Positions 1 to 8,284 of a stretch of DNA of 47,465 bases are shown one piece after another. The notes under the pieces were generated by a model. That model was given only the letters and a program-made list of their open reading frames with translations. It did not search any database and had not been told where the DNA came from. Source of the stretch: Dyella psychrodurans (GTDB taxonomy: Bacteria > Pseudomonadota > Gammaproteobacteria > Xanthomonadales > Rhodanobacteraceae); the NCBI RefSeq assembly GCF_003363265.1, contig NZ_QRBF01000003.1, forward strand, positions 299,208-346,672. Reading direction: 5' to 3'. A program made the position numbers and the translations under genes. Position 1 is the first letter of the stretch, and each line of letters starts with the position of its first letter.

Positions 1-375
1 CGGAAAAATCGGCTTGGCGGGGGCACGCGCGAGCGTGCGTGCCGTATGATCGAACGTAACCATGATCAACTCTCTATCTAGTTGGTTGTGGCCAGCGGAT
101 CGTTTGGGGTGCAACCCAGGCGATCCGCGCTACTTCACTCATGTCGGGCGTGCCGGCTTCATCGAACCGGGATGGGCACGCCCGACAACAGCACCATCGC
201 ATAGATGCGATGCCGTGATCTGTCAGGGGACGCGGATTGGTGTTGACGGTAAAGCCGATGTGCTTTAGCCGATGTCGACCTTCCATGCGCCGAGCCGCCG
301 CATCGGATGGAAACTTGAGCCGCGCGAGCCTAAACTCCGGTAGGGTCGAACCCTGAGCGGGGAGGCGTGAGCGCC
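1..375. other. Left-edge region with two inverted repeats, no convincing gene
   Basis: No reading frame here looks like a real protein. It holds two inverted repeats. One has 8-bp arms (GCGGATCG at 95-102 and CGATCCGC at 121-128). The other has perfect 13-bp arms (TGTCGGGCGTGCC at 142-154, complement at 175-187) around a 20-nt loop. The stretch 355-375 supplies the Shine-Dalgarno of the next gene. The arms suggest REP-type repeats or structured RNA; which one cannot be decided here. Confidence 0.5.
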
Positions 376-1221
376 ATGCTGAGCTGGCAAGTAGGCCGGG
401 TGAAGATCACCCGCATCGTCGAAATGGATTTGCCGGTGCCGGCCACATGCCTGCCGCAGGCCACGGCCGCGGAGCTGCGCAAGTCGCCGTGGCTCTATCC
501 GCACTTCGTCAGCGAGGACGACAGCATCCTGAAGCTCAGCATTCACGCGCTGCTGGTCGAGGCGCCGGGGATGAAGCTGGTCGTCGATACCTGCATCGGG
601 AACGACCGGCCGCGCGAGATCACCGGCGGCCTGCCGCTGGCGACGCCGTTCCTGCAGCATCTTGGCGATGTTGGCTGGTCGCGCGAGGGCGTCGACACGG
701 TGGTGTGCACGCACCTGCACGTCGACCACGTCGGCTGGAACACGATGCTGGAGAACGGCAAGTGGGTGCCGACCTTCCCGAAGGCGCGCTACCTCATCGG
801 TCGGCGCGAGTACGACTACTGGCGCACCTATGATGACGAGGAGCAGCAGACGATGCTCGGCGACAGCGTCAAGCCGATCTTCGACGCTGGCCTTGTCGAG
901 CTGGTGGAGCTGGACCATGTGATCTCGCCGGAGATCCGGCTTACGCCTTCCATCGGCCACACGCCGGGCCACGTCAGCGTGATGATCGAGTCCGACGGTG
1001 AGCGCGCGGTGATCACCGGCGACATGACCCACCATCCCTGCCAGATGGCGCACCCCGACTGGATGTTCGGCGACGACGACCCGAAGGCCGCTGTGCTCAC
1101 TCGCTCGCGCCTGTTCGCGGAATGGTCCGACCGACCCATCCTTGTCATCGGCACGCACTTCCCTGCCCCTACCGCCGGCCGCGTGGTTCGCGACGGTGTA
1201 GCGTTCAAGTTTGAGGTGTAA
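376..1221 (+). CDS. MBL-fold metallo-hydrolase
   Basis: This is a 281-residue metallo-beta-lactamase-fold hydrolase, probably cytoplasmic because no signal peptide is visible. The metal-binding signature HLHVDH lies at about residues 113-118. A second histidine is in GHTPGH near 195-199, the bridging aspartate in TGDMTHH near 216, and a C-terminal histidine in GTHFP near 261. The set is complete for a binuclear zinc site. Family members include lactonases, sulfatases and glyoxalase II-like enzymes, and the substrate cannot be read from sequence. I chose ATG 376 because GGGGAGG lies about 10 nt upstream; GTG 367 is too close to that site. It converges with the GST gene across a palindromic repeat. 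Confidence 0.85.
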   Translation: MLSWQVGRVKITRIVEMDLPVPATCLPQATAAELRKSPWLYPHFVSEDDSILKLSIHALLVEAPGMKLVVDTCIGNDRPREITGGLPLATPFLQHLGDVGWSREGVDTVVCTHLHVDHVGWNTMLENGKWVPTFPKARYLIGRREYDYWRTYDDEEQQTMLGDSVKPIFDAGLVELVELDHVISPEIRLTPSIGHTPGHVSVMIESDGERAVITGDMTHHPCQMAHPDWMFGDDDPKAAVLTRSRLFAEWSDRPILVIGTHFPAPTAGRVVRDGVAFKFEV

Positions 1222-1248
1222 GGGCGACGAGCCTGAGGCTTGTGTCAG

Positions 1249-1432
1249 CAAATCATGGGGATAGATTTGGAGCGACATACCGCATGCTTTTTTTTGCTCG
1301 TCATCCCGGCGCAGGCCGGGATCCAGTGAAATACGCGTGCGCAGCACACTGAATAGCTTTTAGTTGTTGAGTGCTTCGCACCGGTATTCAAACTGGATCC
1401 CGGCCTGCGCCGGGATGACGAGCAAAAACGTG
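1249..1432. repeat. Palindromic repeat element, copy 1 (core orientation A)
   Basis: Arms of 36 bp at 1292-1327 and 1392-1427 are perfect inverted complements and contain the CATCCCGGC...GCCGGGATCC pattern. They flank a 64-bp asymmetric core at 1328-1391. A conserved leader (GGGGATAGATTTGGAGCG) starts at 1257. Related copies are at 22417-22606 and 32387-32582. The element lies between the 3' ends of convergent genes (MBL stop 1221, GST stop 1498). Translations through it give the spurious peptide IPACAGMT, so short reading frames here are not genes. Confidence 0.9.
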
Positions 1433-1497
1433 GCGACGAGCCCCACTCCCATCGCTGTGAACGCCATTCACTTGGTAGCAAACCGAACGGTGACCCA

Positions 1498-2136
1498 CTA
1501 TGCCGTTTGCGCGAGCCACGCCTTCCTGGAGTGACAGGTTTCCATGGCGCGCTTGTAGCCTTCGCGTGCGCGGGTGCGCGCCAGGTAAGACTGCTCTGCC
1601 TCGCCGAGGGTGATGCCGCCACTGGTTTTGGCCAACTCCAGGGCGTAGGTCACCGAAATGTCGGCGGCGGTGAACGTTTCGCCGGCAAGAAAGGGCGTGC
1701 GTGCAAGCTGTCGCGTCACCAGTGTCAGCCGGCTCTCGAAAACGCTTAGCGCCTGGCCAGCGCTCCAGTTCTTCCGCTCGGATTCCGGCGCAAAGTTGCG
1801 GGCACCCACGACGAAGTAGATGGAAGCCGCGAGGCCGGCTTCACCGAGGTGAAGGAACTGTTGATAAGCGGGGAAGGTGGGATCGTGCGGGTCGGGCGCG
1901 AGCGGCGTCGGCCCGTAACGCGCCATCAGGTATTCCATGATGGCGATGGACTCGACCATCGTGACGTCGCCGTCCTGAATCGCCGGAATGAAACCGGCGG
2001 GGTTGATGGCCAGGAACTCCGCGTCATGCTCGGCGCCAGCCAGCAGGTTCACCGGCCTCAGCCGGTACGCGAGCCCCATCTCCTCCAGCAGCCAGACGAC
2101 CCGGAAACCTCTTCCTTCACCAAAGACTGTGATCAT
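1498..2136 (-). CDS. Glutathione S-transferase family protein
   Basis: This 212-residue protein has the usual GST length and layout. An N-terminal thioredoxin-like domain (about 1-78) contains NPAGFIPAIQDGD, which carries the cis-proline, and VESIAIMEYL, the glutathione-contacting ES motif. An all-helical C-terminal domain (about 88-205) contains LAGETFTAADISVTYAL, the conserved N-capping and hydrophobic-staple region. The cytosolic enzyme would conjugate or reduce small electrophiles with glutathione; the class and substrate are unknown. ATG 2136 is preceded by AAGGA at good spacing. It shares the minus strand with the desaturase upstream, but a gap of over 120 nt separates them, so co-transcription is not evident. 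Confidence 0.9.
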   Translation of the reverse strand: MITVFGEGRGFRVVWLLEEMGLAYRLRPVNLLAGAEHDAEFLAINPAGFIPAIQDGDVTMVESIAIMEYLMARYGPTPLAPDPHDPTFPAYQQFLHLGEAGLAASIYFVVGARNFAPESERKNWSAGQALSVFESRLTLVTRQLARTPFLAGETFTAADISVTYALELAKTSGGITLGEAEQSYLARTRAREGYKRAMETCHSRKAWLAQTA

Positions 2137-2261
2137 CGTTCGTCATCCTTCTTTGATTCGGCCTTATCGGCCCCGCCCCGGAACGACGAACGGGCATTTC
2201 GAAAATCGACATGGCCGGCAGAATTTATCCAGATCGCGCGATGGGGCCGGGCGCGTCTCCT

Positions 2262-3248
2262 TTAACGTACTTTGCCAAACCCGCGAAACTGCCGGAGCGC
2301 GGCTCTGAAATAACCCGCTTCGGTATCGGGAGCGGAGGCTGCGGCACCCTCGCGCGCGAGCGCCGGAAGCGCTGTCCACGGCAGCGTGGGATGCTGGTGA
2401 TGCAGGCGGTGAAGATGATGATTCATCAACACGGGCCGCCAGATGGCCGGCGCGCGAAAGTTGCGAGCCCGTCCTTGTTCGTCAAGCGTGACATCGTAAT
2501 GTGGAAGGTTATCCACCAGTGAGAGCCACAGTCCGCGCAAAAACATCGTTATGGCAAGCGCGGGCCACCACGCGCCGTAGAGATAAAATGCGCAGGCGTG
2601 GAGTGCGACCGATAGTATCCAGTCATGCCGCATACGGACGCGCCGCTCCGGATTTCCGGCAAAGCCGACAAACAGGCGCTGGACATCACGGCCTATCGGC
2701 TCTTCGCTGTGAAACTTGTGCGCGACGATGCGGCACACCCATGGGGTCGGCAGAAAGGTGACCAACGGCACCGCAAGTTCCACCAGATACAGACCGCCCA
2801 ACAAGCGCGTGTAATAACCGACGCGAGCGAGCATGTGATGCGTCACGCCATCATGCACGTCCGGCCGGTCAAAGGGTTCGCGCGTAAAGCGGTGATGCAT
2901 CAGGTGACCGAAGCGCACGGCGTCGAACGGCAACACGAAGGCGATGGCCAATGCCCGCCCAAGCCATTCGTTGAGCCGCCGTTGGGGCGATAACTGCCCA
3001 TGAATGGATTCGTGGATCAGCCCCCAATGCGTCGGGGCCAGCACCACGAGCGGCAGCGCGACCCACAGCGCGGACGCACCCCACTGCCGCAACATGAATG
3101 GCCATGCGATGAGCTGCACCAGCACGGCTGTCGCGACGAGTCCAAGGAGCGCCCCATTGGCGCGATGGTCGATGGGAGCACGCCGATACGTCCGCCGTTC
3201 CGCCGCTGTTTGGGGGCCATCCCTTTCTGCCGCTGCCTGTAGGCGCAT
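2262..3248 (-). CDS. Membrane fatty acid desaturase family protein
   Basis: This 328-residue integral membrane protein carries the three histidine boxes of the di-iron desaturase superfamily: HESIH at about 79-83, HLMHH at about 115-119, and HHLHRLHHQHP near 278-288. Hydrophobic segments at about 33-55 and 62-78, and further on between the boxes, fit a four-helix membrane topology with the iron ligands on the cytoplasmic face. The reaction would be O2-dependent desaturation or hydroxylation of an acyl chain or other lipid. The regiospecificity is not predictable, and related families act on carotenoids and sphingolipids. ATG 3248 has GGGGAAAAG just upstream. No dedicated ferredoxin or reductase gene is adjacent. 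Confidence 0.85.
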   Translation of the reverse strand: MRLQAAAERDGPQTAAERRTYRRAPIDHRANGALLGLVATAVLVQLIAWPFMLRQWGASALWVALPLVVLAPTHWGLIHESIHGQLSPQRRLNEWLGRALAIAFVLPFDAVRFGHLMHHRFTREPFDRPDVHDGVTHHMLARVGYYTRLLGGLYLVELAVPLVTFLPTPWVCRIVAHKFHSEEPIGRDVQRLFVGFAGNPERRVRMRHDWILSVALHACAFYLYGAWWPALAITMFLRGLWLSLVDNLPHYDVTLDEQGRARNFRAPAIWRPVLMNHHLHRLHHQHPTLPWTALPALAREGAAASAPDTEAGYFRAALRQFRGFGKVR

Positions 3249-3381
3249 CTTTTCCCCACAAGTACAGAATAGTCGCCGGATAACCTAGCAGCGTCTTTTG
3301 ACAGCTTAAAGAGCGTGCCAGCGATTAAGTCCTTTTGACCGGATAGGGCCTGAAATACCCCACCGCTTCGGTGCAACTCAT

Positions 3382-3678
3382 TTAGGTTGGAAGGCCTTCA
3401 ACGATGCGAACGTCACGTTCGGCTGCGCCCACGAGGTGCTGCACCGCGGCCTGATACTCGGGGCTGCGATACGCGGCGTCAGCGGCGTCGAGACTGCTGA
3501 ACTCGACGATGGCTACGCGCTGCAGCATGCCCGCTTCGTAGGCAAAGGCGGGCAGGCCCACCGCTAGAACCCGGCCACCTTGAGCCCGGATGACCGGCCC
3601 AGCAGCGGCTGCGTATCTGTCGAAGCCAGCCTGATCCGACAGGGACCGAAATGTCATGATCCAGTATCCACTAGCCAT
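3382..3678 (-). CDS. DUF1330 family protein
   Basis: This small 98-residue protein matches the DUF1330 pattern, a dimeric alpha-beta barrel fold. It opens with GYWIMTFRSLSDQAGFDRYA and continues with GGRVLAVG, VAIVEFSSLDAADAAYRSPEYQ, and a short acidic and hydrophobic tail. Family members are cytosolic and uncharacterised, so no enzymatic role is assigned. ATG 3678 is preceded by AGAGGAG at 7 nt, a strong ribosome-binding site. It is a single gene: 133 nt separate it from the desaturase start and about 230 nt from the pilus operon. Confidence 0.8.
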   Translation of the reverse strand: MASGYWIMTFRSLSDQAGFDRYAAAAGPVIRAQGGRVLAVGLPAFAYEAGMLQRVAIVEFSSLDAADAAYRSPEYQAAVQHLVGAAERDVRIVEGLPT

Positions 3679-3910
3679 CGTTCACTCCTCTGGGTGGGAT
3701 ATCGCCTAGGCATAAATCGTGAGAACAAGACACGGACTTTGCCACAGACATGAAGCCTGTGCCGATTAACCCATCGTGCGCAGATCGCGACGCAGCCCGT
3801 CGAGCAACGCCAGGGTGGCTATAGAAACAGTCGCATGTTGAAGAAAGTCTTCATGGCGCTGCTGACACATCGGTGATTTCGTCCAGCGTCCTGGATTTTT
3901 CAAGCTGCCC

Positions 3911-4678
3911 TTACGGCGTCAACGTCGCGGTGTGCGGCACAAATTGGCCATAGTCGCTGATGCTGCTGAAATGCACTTCCAACTTCGCCCCGTTGGCCGG
4001 ATGAAAATCCTTGAGCGGGTAACGTTGCGTGCCGCCGGGCGCGATCATTTGCGGGGTGTCGCTCTTGATGTCCTTGCCATCCGCGACGAGCGACACGCTT
4101 TCGAACGAGACGTGATAGACGCTGGGGTTTTCCGCGACCAATGCCGGTTCCGCGCCGTCTGTCACCAGTTTCCAACGTAACTGGCCTGGCGCATCGGCGG
4201 CATTGCCTTTCAGACCTTTGGGTCGGAAGAACAGCTTGATGCGCGTGCGAAATGCCAGTTGCAGCGTATTGGGCTGCTGTCCGTTGACGGCCTTGGGCTT
4301 GGGCGGTATTTCCAGCACATTGAGCCAAAACACCGACTCTTTGTCCGTGGGCAGCGGTTTATCGTTGTCCTTGAGGTAGGTCACCCGCAGTGCTTGCCCC
4401 TTGCCGGGGTCGATGCGAAATACGGGCGGTGTCAGGAGGAACGGTACATGGAGCTGATCCGGCGTGCTCTTCTCATTGCCGTCATCGATCCAGGCGTGCA
4501 CCAGCAGCGGCGACTTCTCGTCCTGATTAGTCAGCTTGACGGTGATCTCGCGCTCCTGCGCGGGATAAATCACCCGTGTAGTGTCGAGCACGACACCGGC
4601 CTGGACGGGAACGGTGAACATGCTTGCCAGGCAGCAGGCTGCCAGCGCACATAGCGAGCGAACGTGGTGCATCTTCAT
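3911..4678 (-). CDS. Periplasmic pilus chaperone (third in operon)
   Basis: This 255-residue PapD/FimC-type chaperone has a signal peptide (about 1-27, ending VPVQA). The N-terminal Ig-like domain begins GVVLDTTRVIYPAQEREITVKL, the usual G1-strand signature region. The family motif DKESVFWLNVLEIPPK and the RTRIKLFFRP stretch follow, and the second Ig domain runs to the C-terminus. It would bind pilin subunits by donor-strand complementation in the periplasm and deliver them to the usher. It is the last gene of the operon. GGGGAGAG lies 8 nt before ATG 4678, partly inside a small hairpin at 4691-4708. It resembles the chaperone just upstream, so the pair probably arose by duplication. Confidence 0.92.
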   Translation of the reverse strand: MKMHHVRSLCALAACCLASMFTVPVQAGVVLDTTRVIYPAQEREITVKLTNQDEKSPLLVHAWIDDGNEKSTPDQLHVPFLLTPPVFRIDPGKGQALRVTYLKDNDKPLPTDKESVFWLNVLEIPPKPKAVNGQQPNTLQLAFRTRIKLFFRPKGLKGNAADAPGQLRWKLVTDGAEPALVAENPSVYHVSFESVSLVADGKDIKSDTPQMIAPGGTQRYPLKDFHPANGAKLEVHFSSISDYGQFVPHTATLTP

Positions 4679-4690
4679 GAGTAGTCTCTC

Positions 4691-4708
4691 CCCATCCTCA
4701 AGGATGGG
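4691..4708 (-). promoter_or_regulatory. Hairpin overlapping the ribosome-binding site of the last chaperone
   Basis: CCCATCCT at 4691-4698 and AGGATGGG at 4701-4708 are complementary. In the minus-strand mRNA the second arm runs into the GGGGAGAG Shine-Dalgarno (about 4686-4693) of the downstream chaperone. The hairpin could lower translation of the distal chaperone. That effect is inferred from position only. Confidence 0.4.
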
Positions 4709-4711
4709 TGT

Positions 4712-5482
4712 TCAATGCCATTGCAACTTGGCCGTATAGTTCTGCTCGCTGCCGTAATCATCGACAGCCGAAAAATGCACTTCTGACGTCGCATCGGTCT
4801 TGCCGGAGAAGTCTTTGAGCACGTAGCGTCCCGTACTTCCCGGAGCAAGCATCGGCGGTGCGTCGCTTTTGATGTCCTTGCCGTCCACCACCAGCGCGAT
4901 CTTGGAAAACGAGATGTGGTAAGCACTGGGGTTGTAAACCTCCAAGGCTTGCGCTGCACCGTCTGATACGAGTTTCCACTTCAACTGCCTCGGTGCAGCG
5001 TCAGGCTGGCCGGCGAGACCGTCGGGGCGGAAAAACAATTTGATCCGGGTGCGGAAGGCAAATTGCACGGTGTTTTCGCTGGCCTTGCCGGCGGGTTTGG
5101 GCGGCACCGCCAACACGTTGAGCCAGAACACCGACTCCTTGTCCGCGGGCAATGGCTTTCCGTGGTAATCGCTTTTTGTATAGATGACGCGCAAGGCTTG
5201 GCCCTTGCCCGCGTCCAGGCGAAACATCGGCGGTGTCAGCGTAAACGGCACATCGATCTGATCGGGCGTTTTACTGGTGTCGCCATCGTCGATCCACGCG
5301 CGCACCAGCCGTGGGTCGGTTTTTTCGTCATTGGTCAGCTGGACGGTGACTTCCCTCTCTTTCGCGGGATAAATCACGCGCGTGCCGTTGATCACGATAT
5401 CGGCCTGCACCGGCGCACAGAACAGCGCCATCAGGCACGTGGCGGCAAATAAACGGGCAAGGTTTGAAAATAACATGTTCAT
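4712..5482 (-). CDS. Periplasmic pilus chaperone (second in operon)
   Basis: This 256-residue chaperone of the PapD/FimC family has a signal peptide (about 1-27, ending CAPVQA). The mature N-terminus DIVINGTRVIYPAKEREVTVQL matches the first Ig domain. The motif DKESVFWLNVLAVPPK and RTRIKLFFRPDGL follow, then a second Ig domain with the PSAYHISF segment. It would escort pilins to the usher. Three chaperones serve one usher here, suggesting each is dedicated to a subset of subunits. GGGAG lies about 10 nt before ATG 5482. A 55-nt gap separates it from the upstream minor pilin. Confidence 0.92.
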   Translation of the reverse strand: MNMLFSNLARLFAATCLMALFCAPVQADIVINGTRVIYPAKEREVTVQLTNDEKTDPRLVRAWIDDGDTSKTPDQIDVPFTLTPPMFRLDAGKGQALRVIYTKSDYHGKPLPADKESVFWLNVLAVPPKPAGKASENTVQFAFRTRIKLFFRPDGLAGQPDAAPRQLKWKLVSDGAAQALEVYNPSAYHISFSKIALVVDGKDIKSDAPPMLAPGSTGRYVLKDFSGKTDATSEVHFSAVDDYGSEQNYTAKLQWH

Positions 5483-5537
5483 GATCTCGACTCCCTCGAT
5501 GATGTCTTTCCACTCGCAGAGAGGAACGTAGGCCGCA

Positions 5538-6107
5538 TCAGTTATACGACAACATCACGGTCACCACGCTATCGGCCGCACCCGGCGTGACCGTTGACAG
5601 TGTTTGCACATAACGCGCCCGCATGGGGTAGGTACTGCCGGCTGCGACCGGTGACCAATTCAATAAATTGGTGGTGCTGTTGGGCACCACGGTGGCGGTG
5701 CCATCCTGGGTCTGCAGTTGTATCCCGATCCCGCTGGCGCCACCGGTAGCAATCGCAAACAGGCCGCTGTTGGTGGTGTCGGCGTTTCCGTTAAAGCCCA
5801 TATGAATGGTCACGATATCGGCACTGCATCCTTCCGAGGTGATCGGAAAATCGACCCAGCCGGAGGGTGGTGACGTACCGACGCCGGTAAATTCGCTGGC
5901 GTCGTGCGCACCCAGGTCGACCGGATTCGTCGAGATGGCGCAAGCGCCGCCGCCGATGACGCCGGTGACGTTGATGGTGGCGTTCCCGGTCTGCGCCAGC
6001 GCAGCACCGGATACCAGGGTCATCAAGCCCGCCAATAAAGCGATAGCCCGTCGACGATGCCCTAAACGGGTATGGGGAAATACATACGGGTGTCTCATCT
6101 CGTGCAT
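5538..6107 (-). CDS. Minor pilin subunit (last of three)
   Basis: This 189-residue type 1-like pilin has a long signal peptide (about 1-39, ending AALAQ). The Ig-like pilin domain has two cysteines (GGACAIST and SEGCSADIV) that would form the subdomain disulfide. It ends DSVVTVMLSYN, the penultimate-tyrosine beta-zipper tail recognised by chaperones. An N-terminal extension rich in GNATINVTG would donate the complementing strand. Either ATG 6107 or ATG 6098 could be the start. The stop of the preceding pilin lies at 6109-6111, so the genes are almost contiguous and likely translationally coupled. It is more diverged than the two pilins upstream. Confidence 0.85.
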   Translation of the reverse strand: MHEMRHPYVFPHTRLGHRRRAIALLAGLMTLVSGAALAQTGNATINVTGVIGGGACAISTNPVDLGAHDASEFTGVGTSPPSGWVDFPITSEGCSADIVTIHMGFNGNADTTNSGLFAIATGGASGIGIQLQTQDGTATVVPNSTTNLLNWSPVAAGSTYPMRARYVQTLSTVTPGAADSVVTVMLSYN

Positions 6108-6108
6108 C

Positions 6109-6657
6109 TCACGTATAAGTGATCAGGACGGTGATGGTTGCGTCGGCCGGCCCTGTGGTGATGTTGAGGTCGCTTTGTACATAGCGCGCAGAGAACGTGT
6201 AGAGCCCGCCTGCAGCCTGAGGTGTAAACGGCACCGGGGTGCTGCTATTGGGTATGGCTATAAAGCCGTTGAGCTGAAACAACTCGATGCCGACACCGGC
6301 AGCACCCCCGGTCACCGCAAATAAATGGGGGTTGGTGCTGTTGGCTGGGGCGGTGAAGGTCATCGATACCAGGGACGCGTCGCAGCCACCGGAAACCAGG
6401 CTGCCGTTCACCCAAGGCGAAAAGCTTCCCACGCCGGTAAAGGTCGACTTATCCACGGTTCCCAACGGAATCGTGACATTCGACGTGCTCAGCGTGCAGG
6501 TTGCCCCGGTAATCGTGCCCGTGACATTAATTGTCGCATTGCCGGTGCTCTGCGCAAAAGCGGAGCCGCATCCCAAGGCCATGACACCCGCCAACAAGGC
6601 GATAGTCTGGCAGCGCTGCGCTAAATGTAATTTATAAAATTCGCGTATGTTTTTCAT
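6109..6657 (-). CDS. Minor pilin subunit (second of three)
   Basis: This 182-residue pilin has a signal peptide (about 1-36, ending GSAFAQS). The mature part has GNATINVTGTITGATCTLST, a second cysteine in VSGGCDASLVSMTF, the conserved core LFAVTGGAAGVGIEL, and the tail ATITVLITYT with the penultimate tyrosine. Much of it matches the neighbour at 6668-7201 residue for residue, including SLVSMTF, FAVTGGAAGVGI, ARYVQSD and the tail, so the two are recent paralogues. It would be a fibre subunit polymerised by donor-strand exchange. The start lies 10 nt past the upstream stop with a poor ribosome-binding site, consistent with coupling. Confidence 0.87.
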   Translation of the reverse strand: MKNIREFYKLHLAQRCQTIALLAGVMALGCGSAFAQSTGNATINVTGTITGATCTLSTSNVTIPLGTVDKSTFTGVGSFSPWVNGSLVSGGCDASLVSMTFTAPANSTNPHLFAVTGGAAGVGIELFQLNGFIAIPNSSTPVPFTPQAAGGLYTFSARYVQSDLNITTGPADATITVLITYT

Positions 6658-6667
6658 GTCAGGTATC

Positions 6668-7201
6668 TCAGGTATACGTGATCAACACGGTGATGGTCGC
6701 GTTGGCCGGCCCCGTCGTGATGGTGGCATCGCTTTGGACATAGCGTGCAGTAAACGAATAGCCTGCACCCGCTGCTGCCGGTGCAAATGTGACGGGATTT
6801 GTCGTGTCGTTGGGTATGGCTTGGCCGCCGCCTGCACCACCACTGGTATTGCTCTGCTGCAACTGTATGCCGACCCCTGCTGCACCGCCGGTGACCGCAA
6901 ACAAATTAGGGTTGCTGCTGTTGGCCGCACCGGTGAAAGTCATCGATACCAGTGAGGCGTTACAACCCGCTGAAACCAAGGCCACATTCGGTCCCCAGGG
7001 CGACGGGCTGCCAACGGCGGTAAATACCGATTTGTTTACGGCGCCCAGCGGAATGGTGATATTCGATGTACTCAGTGAGCAGGTCGGTCCATTGATCGTG
7101 CCGACGAAATTGATGTGCGCCGTATCCTGGGCCGAGGCCGAACCGGTAACCATCAAACCTGCTAGCAGGGCGCAATGAAAAAAGGTGTGTTTCATCTTCA
7201 T
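6668..7201 (-). CDS. Minor pilin subunit (first of three)
   Basis: This 177-residue pilin has a short signal peptide (about 1-24, ending GSASA). The mature domain holds GPTCSLSTSNITIPLG, AGCNASLVSMTF, FAVTGGAAGVGIQL and the tail ATITVLITYT. A glycine-rich insertion (SGGAGGG) sits where the next pilin has a short loop. The start may be ATG 7195 rather than 7201: AAGGG abuts the first ATG but is 6 nt from the second. It directly follows the adhesin gene with a 3-9 nt gap. Its position after the adhesin suggests a tip-proximal adaptor role, which is inference. Confidence 0.87.
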   Translation of the reverse strand: MKMKHTFFHCALLAGLMVTGSASAQDTAHINFVGTINGPTCSLSTSNITIPLGAVNKSVFTAVGSPSPWGPNVALVSAGCNASLVSMTFTGAANSSNPNLFAVTGGAAGVGIQLQQSNTSGGAGGGQAIPNDTTNPVTFAPAAAGAGYSFTARYVQSDATITTGPANATITVLITYT

Positions 7202-7204
7202 CCC

Positions 7205-8284
7205 TTATTGGTAATTGACGGTGACGGTGACGGTGGCGTTAACCGAGCCGGCGGTGACGGTCGGCGCCGTTTGGATATAGCGCGCGCTGAACGTATAGGG
7301 TCCGCCTGCGCCCTGCGGGGCAAAATTGATGGCACCGCCATTGGGAATGGCTTGCGAACCGCTGGCTTGCCATAACTCCATGGCAACCCCTGTCGCGGTG
7401 CCGTTGTTGGCAAACGCATTGGTATAAGGTGCCGCCGCAGCGGTGCCTGCAAAGGTCATGGATACGGTGTTGGCATTACAGCCGCCAGAAATCAGGGACT
7501 GGTCCGCCACCCAGCCATACTCATGACCGACCCCGCCGTTGAAGCTCGACGTCACCAAGGTACCCATGTTGAAGGTGGCGCTGGAGGTGGAAAGGGAGCA
7601 AGTGGGCGCCGGGATGATGAATTGGGTGGTTCCCACCCACAGCGCGCTGGGCGCATCGACCCCTGTTTGAGTGGCATGCAGCGTTGCCACCTGCTGGCTG
7701 TTGATGGTGTACGTGCCTGGACTGAGGGGCCCAGTTTGAATGAATTTGGCTTGAGTAGTCCAACCAATGCTTTGATATGGATAAGCGACGATGTACGGAC
7801 TCTGCACTGATGCGACCACACCGGTCATAGGCTCGCCTGTAGGAGTGCCCGTCACACCAATGACGACTCCCACACCTGTGACATTTGTCGGATAGATCGT
7901 GTAGTTGAGGCCCGCTTCCGAGTAGGTGCCCGCTCCAGAGGCGGGCACGCCGATTTGGAAGCTATAAGTCCAAGGACCAGTGATGTTGATGTAATAGCAC
8001 GTCTGTACAATGGGTATATAGTTCGTACCCAACCATCCGGTCAGTGGAGTGCCTACTGGCACCTGGTTTTGAATGGTGATCGAAGCGGGCAATGTGATGG
8101 TGACGCTTGGCTGCGTCGTTGTGCACCACCCGTTTCCTGTTCCTTGCGCAGCAGCATTACCCGACAGCAGCAAAAGTAGCGCAAAGACGATATAGCGCGG
8201 GTAGGACATGAGATTGTTCATGCCGCGATCCAGCCGCGCATGCCCACCGACGCGTATCGTCGTCAAATACTTCAACATGTTCAT
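7205..8284 (-). CDS. Two-domain pilus tip adhesin
   Basis: This protein of about 359 residues is roughly twice pilin length. A signal peptide (SYPRYIVFALLLLLSGNAAA) is followed by a unique N-terminal domain of about 180 residues rich in Tyr, Thr and Pro with its own cysteines. A C-terminal pilin domain starts near APTCSLSTSSATFNMG and ends NATVTVTVNYQ. That lectin-plus-pilin layout matches FimH/PapG-type tip adhesins, so it would bind a surface ligand at the fibre tip. The ligand is unknown; the N-terminal domain has no motif I recognise. ATG 8284 overlaps the usher stop by 4 nt; ATG 8221, directly before the hydrophobic signal segment, is an alternative start. Confidence 0.8.
   Translation of the reverse strand: MNMLKYLTTIRVGGHARLDRGMNNLMSYPRYIVFALLLLLSGNAAAQGTGNGWCTTTQPSVTITLPASITIQNQVPVGTPLTGWLGTNYIPIVQTCYYINITGPWTYSFQIGVPASGAGTYSEAGLNYTIYPTNVTGVGVVIGVTGTPTGEPMTGVVASVQSPYIVAYPYQSIGWTTQAKFIQTGPLSPGTYTINSQQVATLHATQTGVDAPSALWVGTTQFIIPAPTCSLSTSSATFNMGTLVTSSFNGGVGHEYGWVADQSLISGGCNANTVSMTFAGTAAAAPYTNAFANNGTATGVAMELWQASGSQAIPNGGAINFAPQGAGGPYTFSARYIQTAPTVTAGSVNATVTVTVNYQ

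Noticed and set aside
265-1347. Long minus-strand reading frame opposite the MBL hydrolase
   Set aside because: It is antisense to a gene with a complete metal-binding motif set, has an Arg/His/Ala-biased composition typical of the reverse strand of GC-rich genes, and no start signal.
3882-3900. TCCAG-CGTC-CTGGA followed by T's beyond the pilus operon
   Set aside because: The stem is only 5 bp and the T-run is on the plus strand, while the operon is on the minus strand, so it is not a convincing terminator for it.
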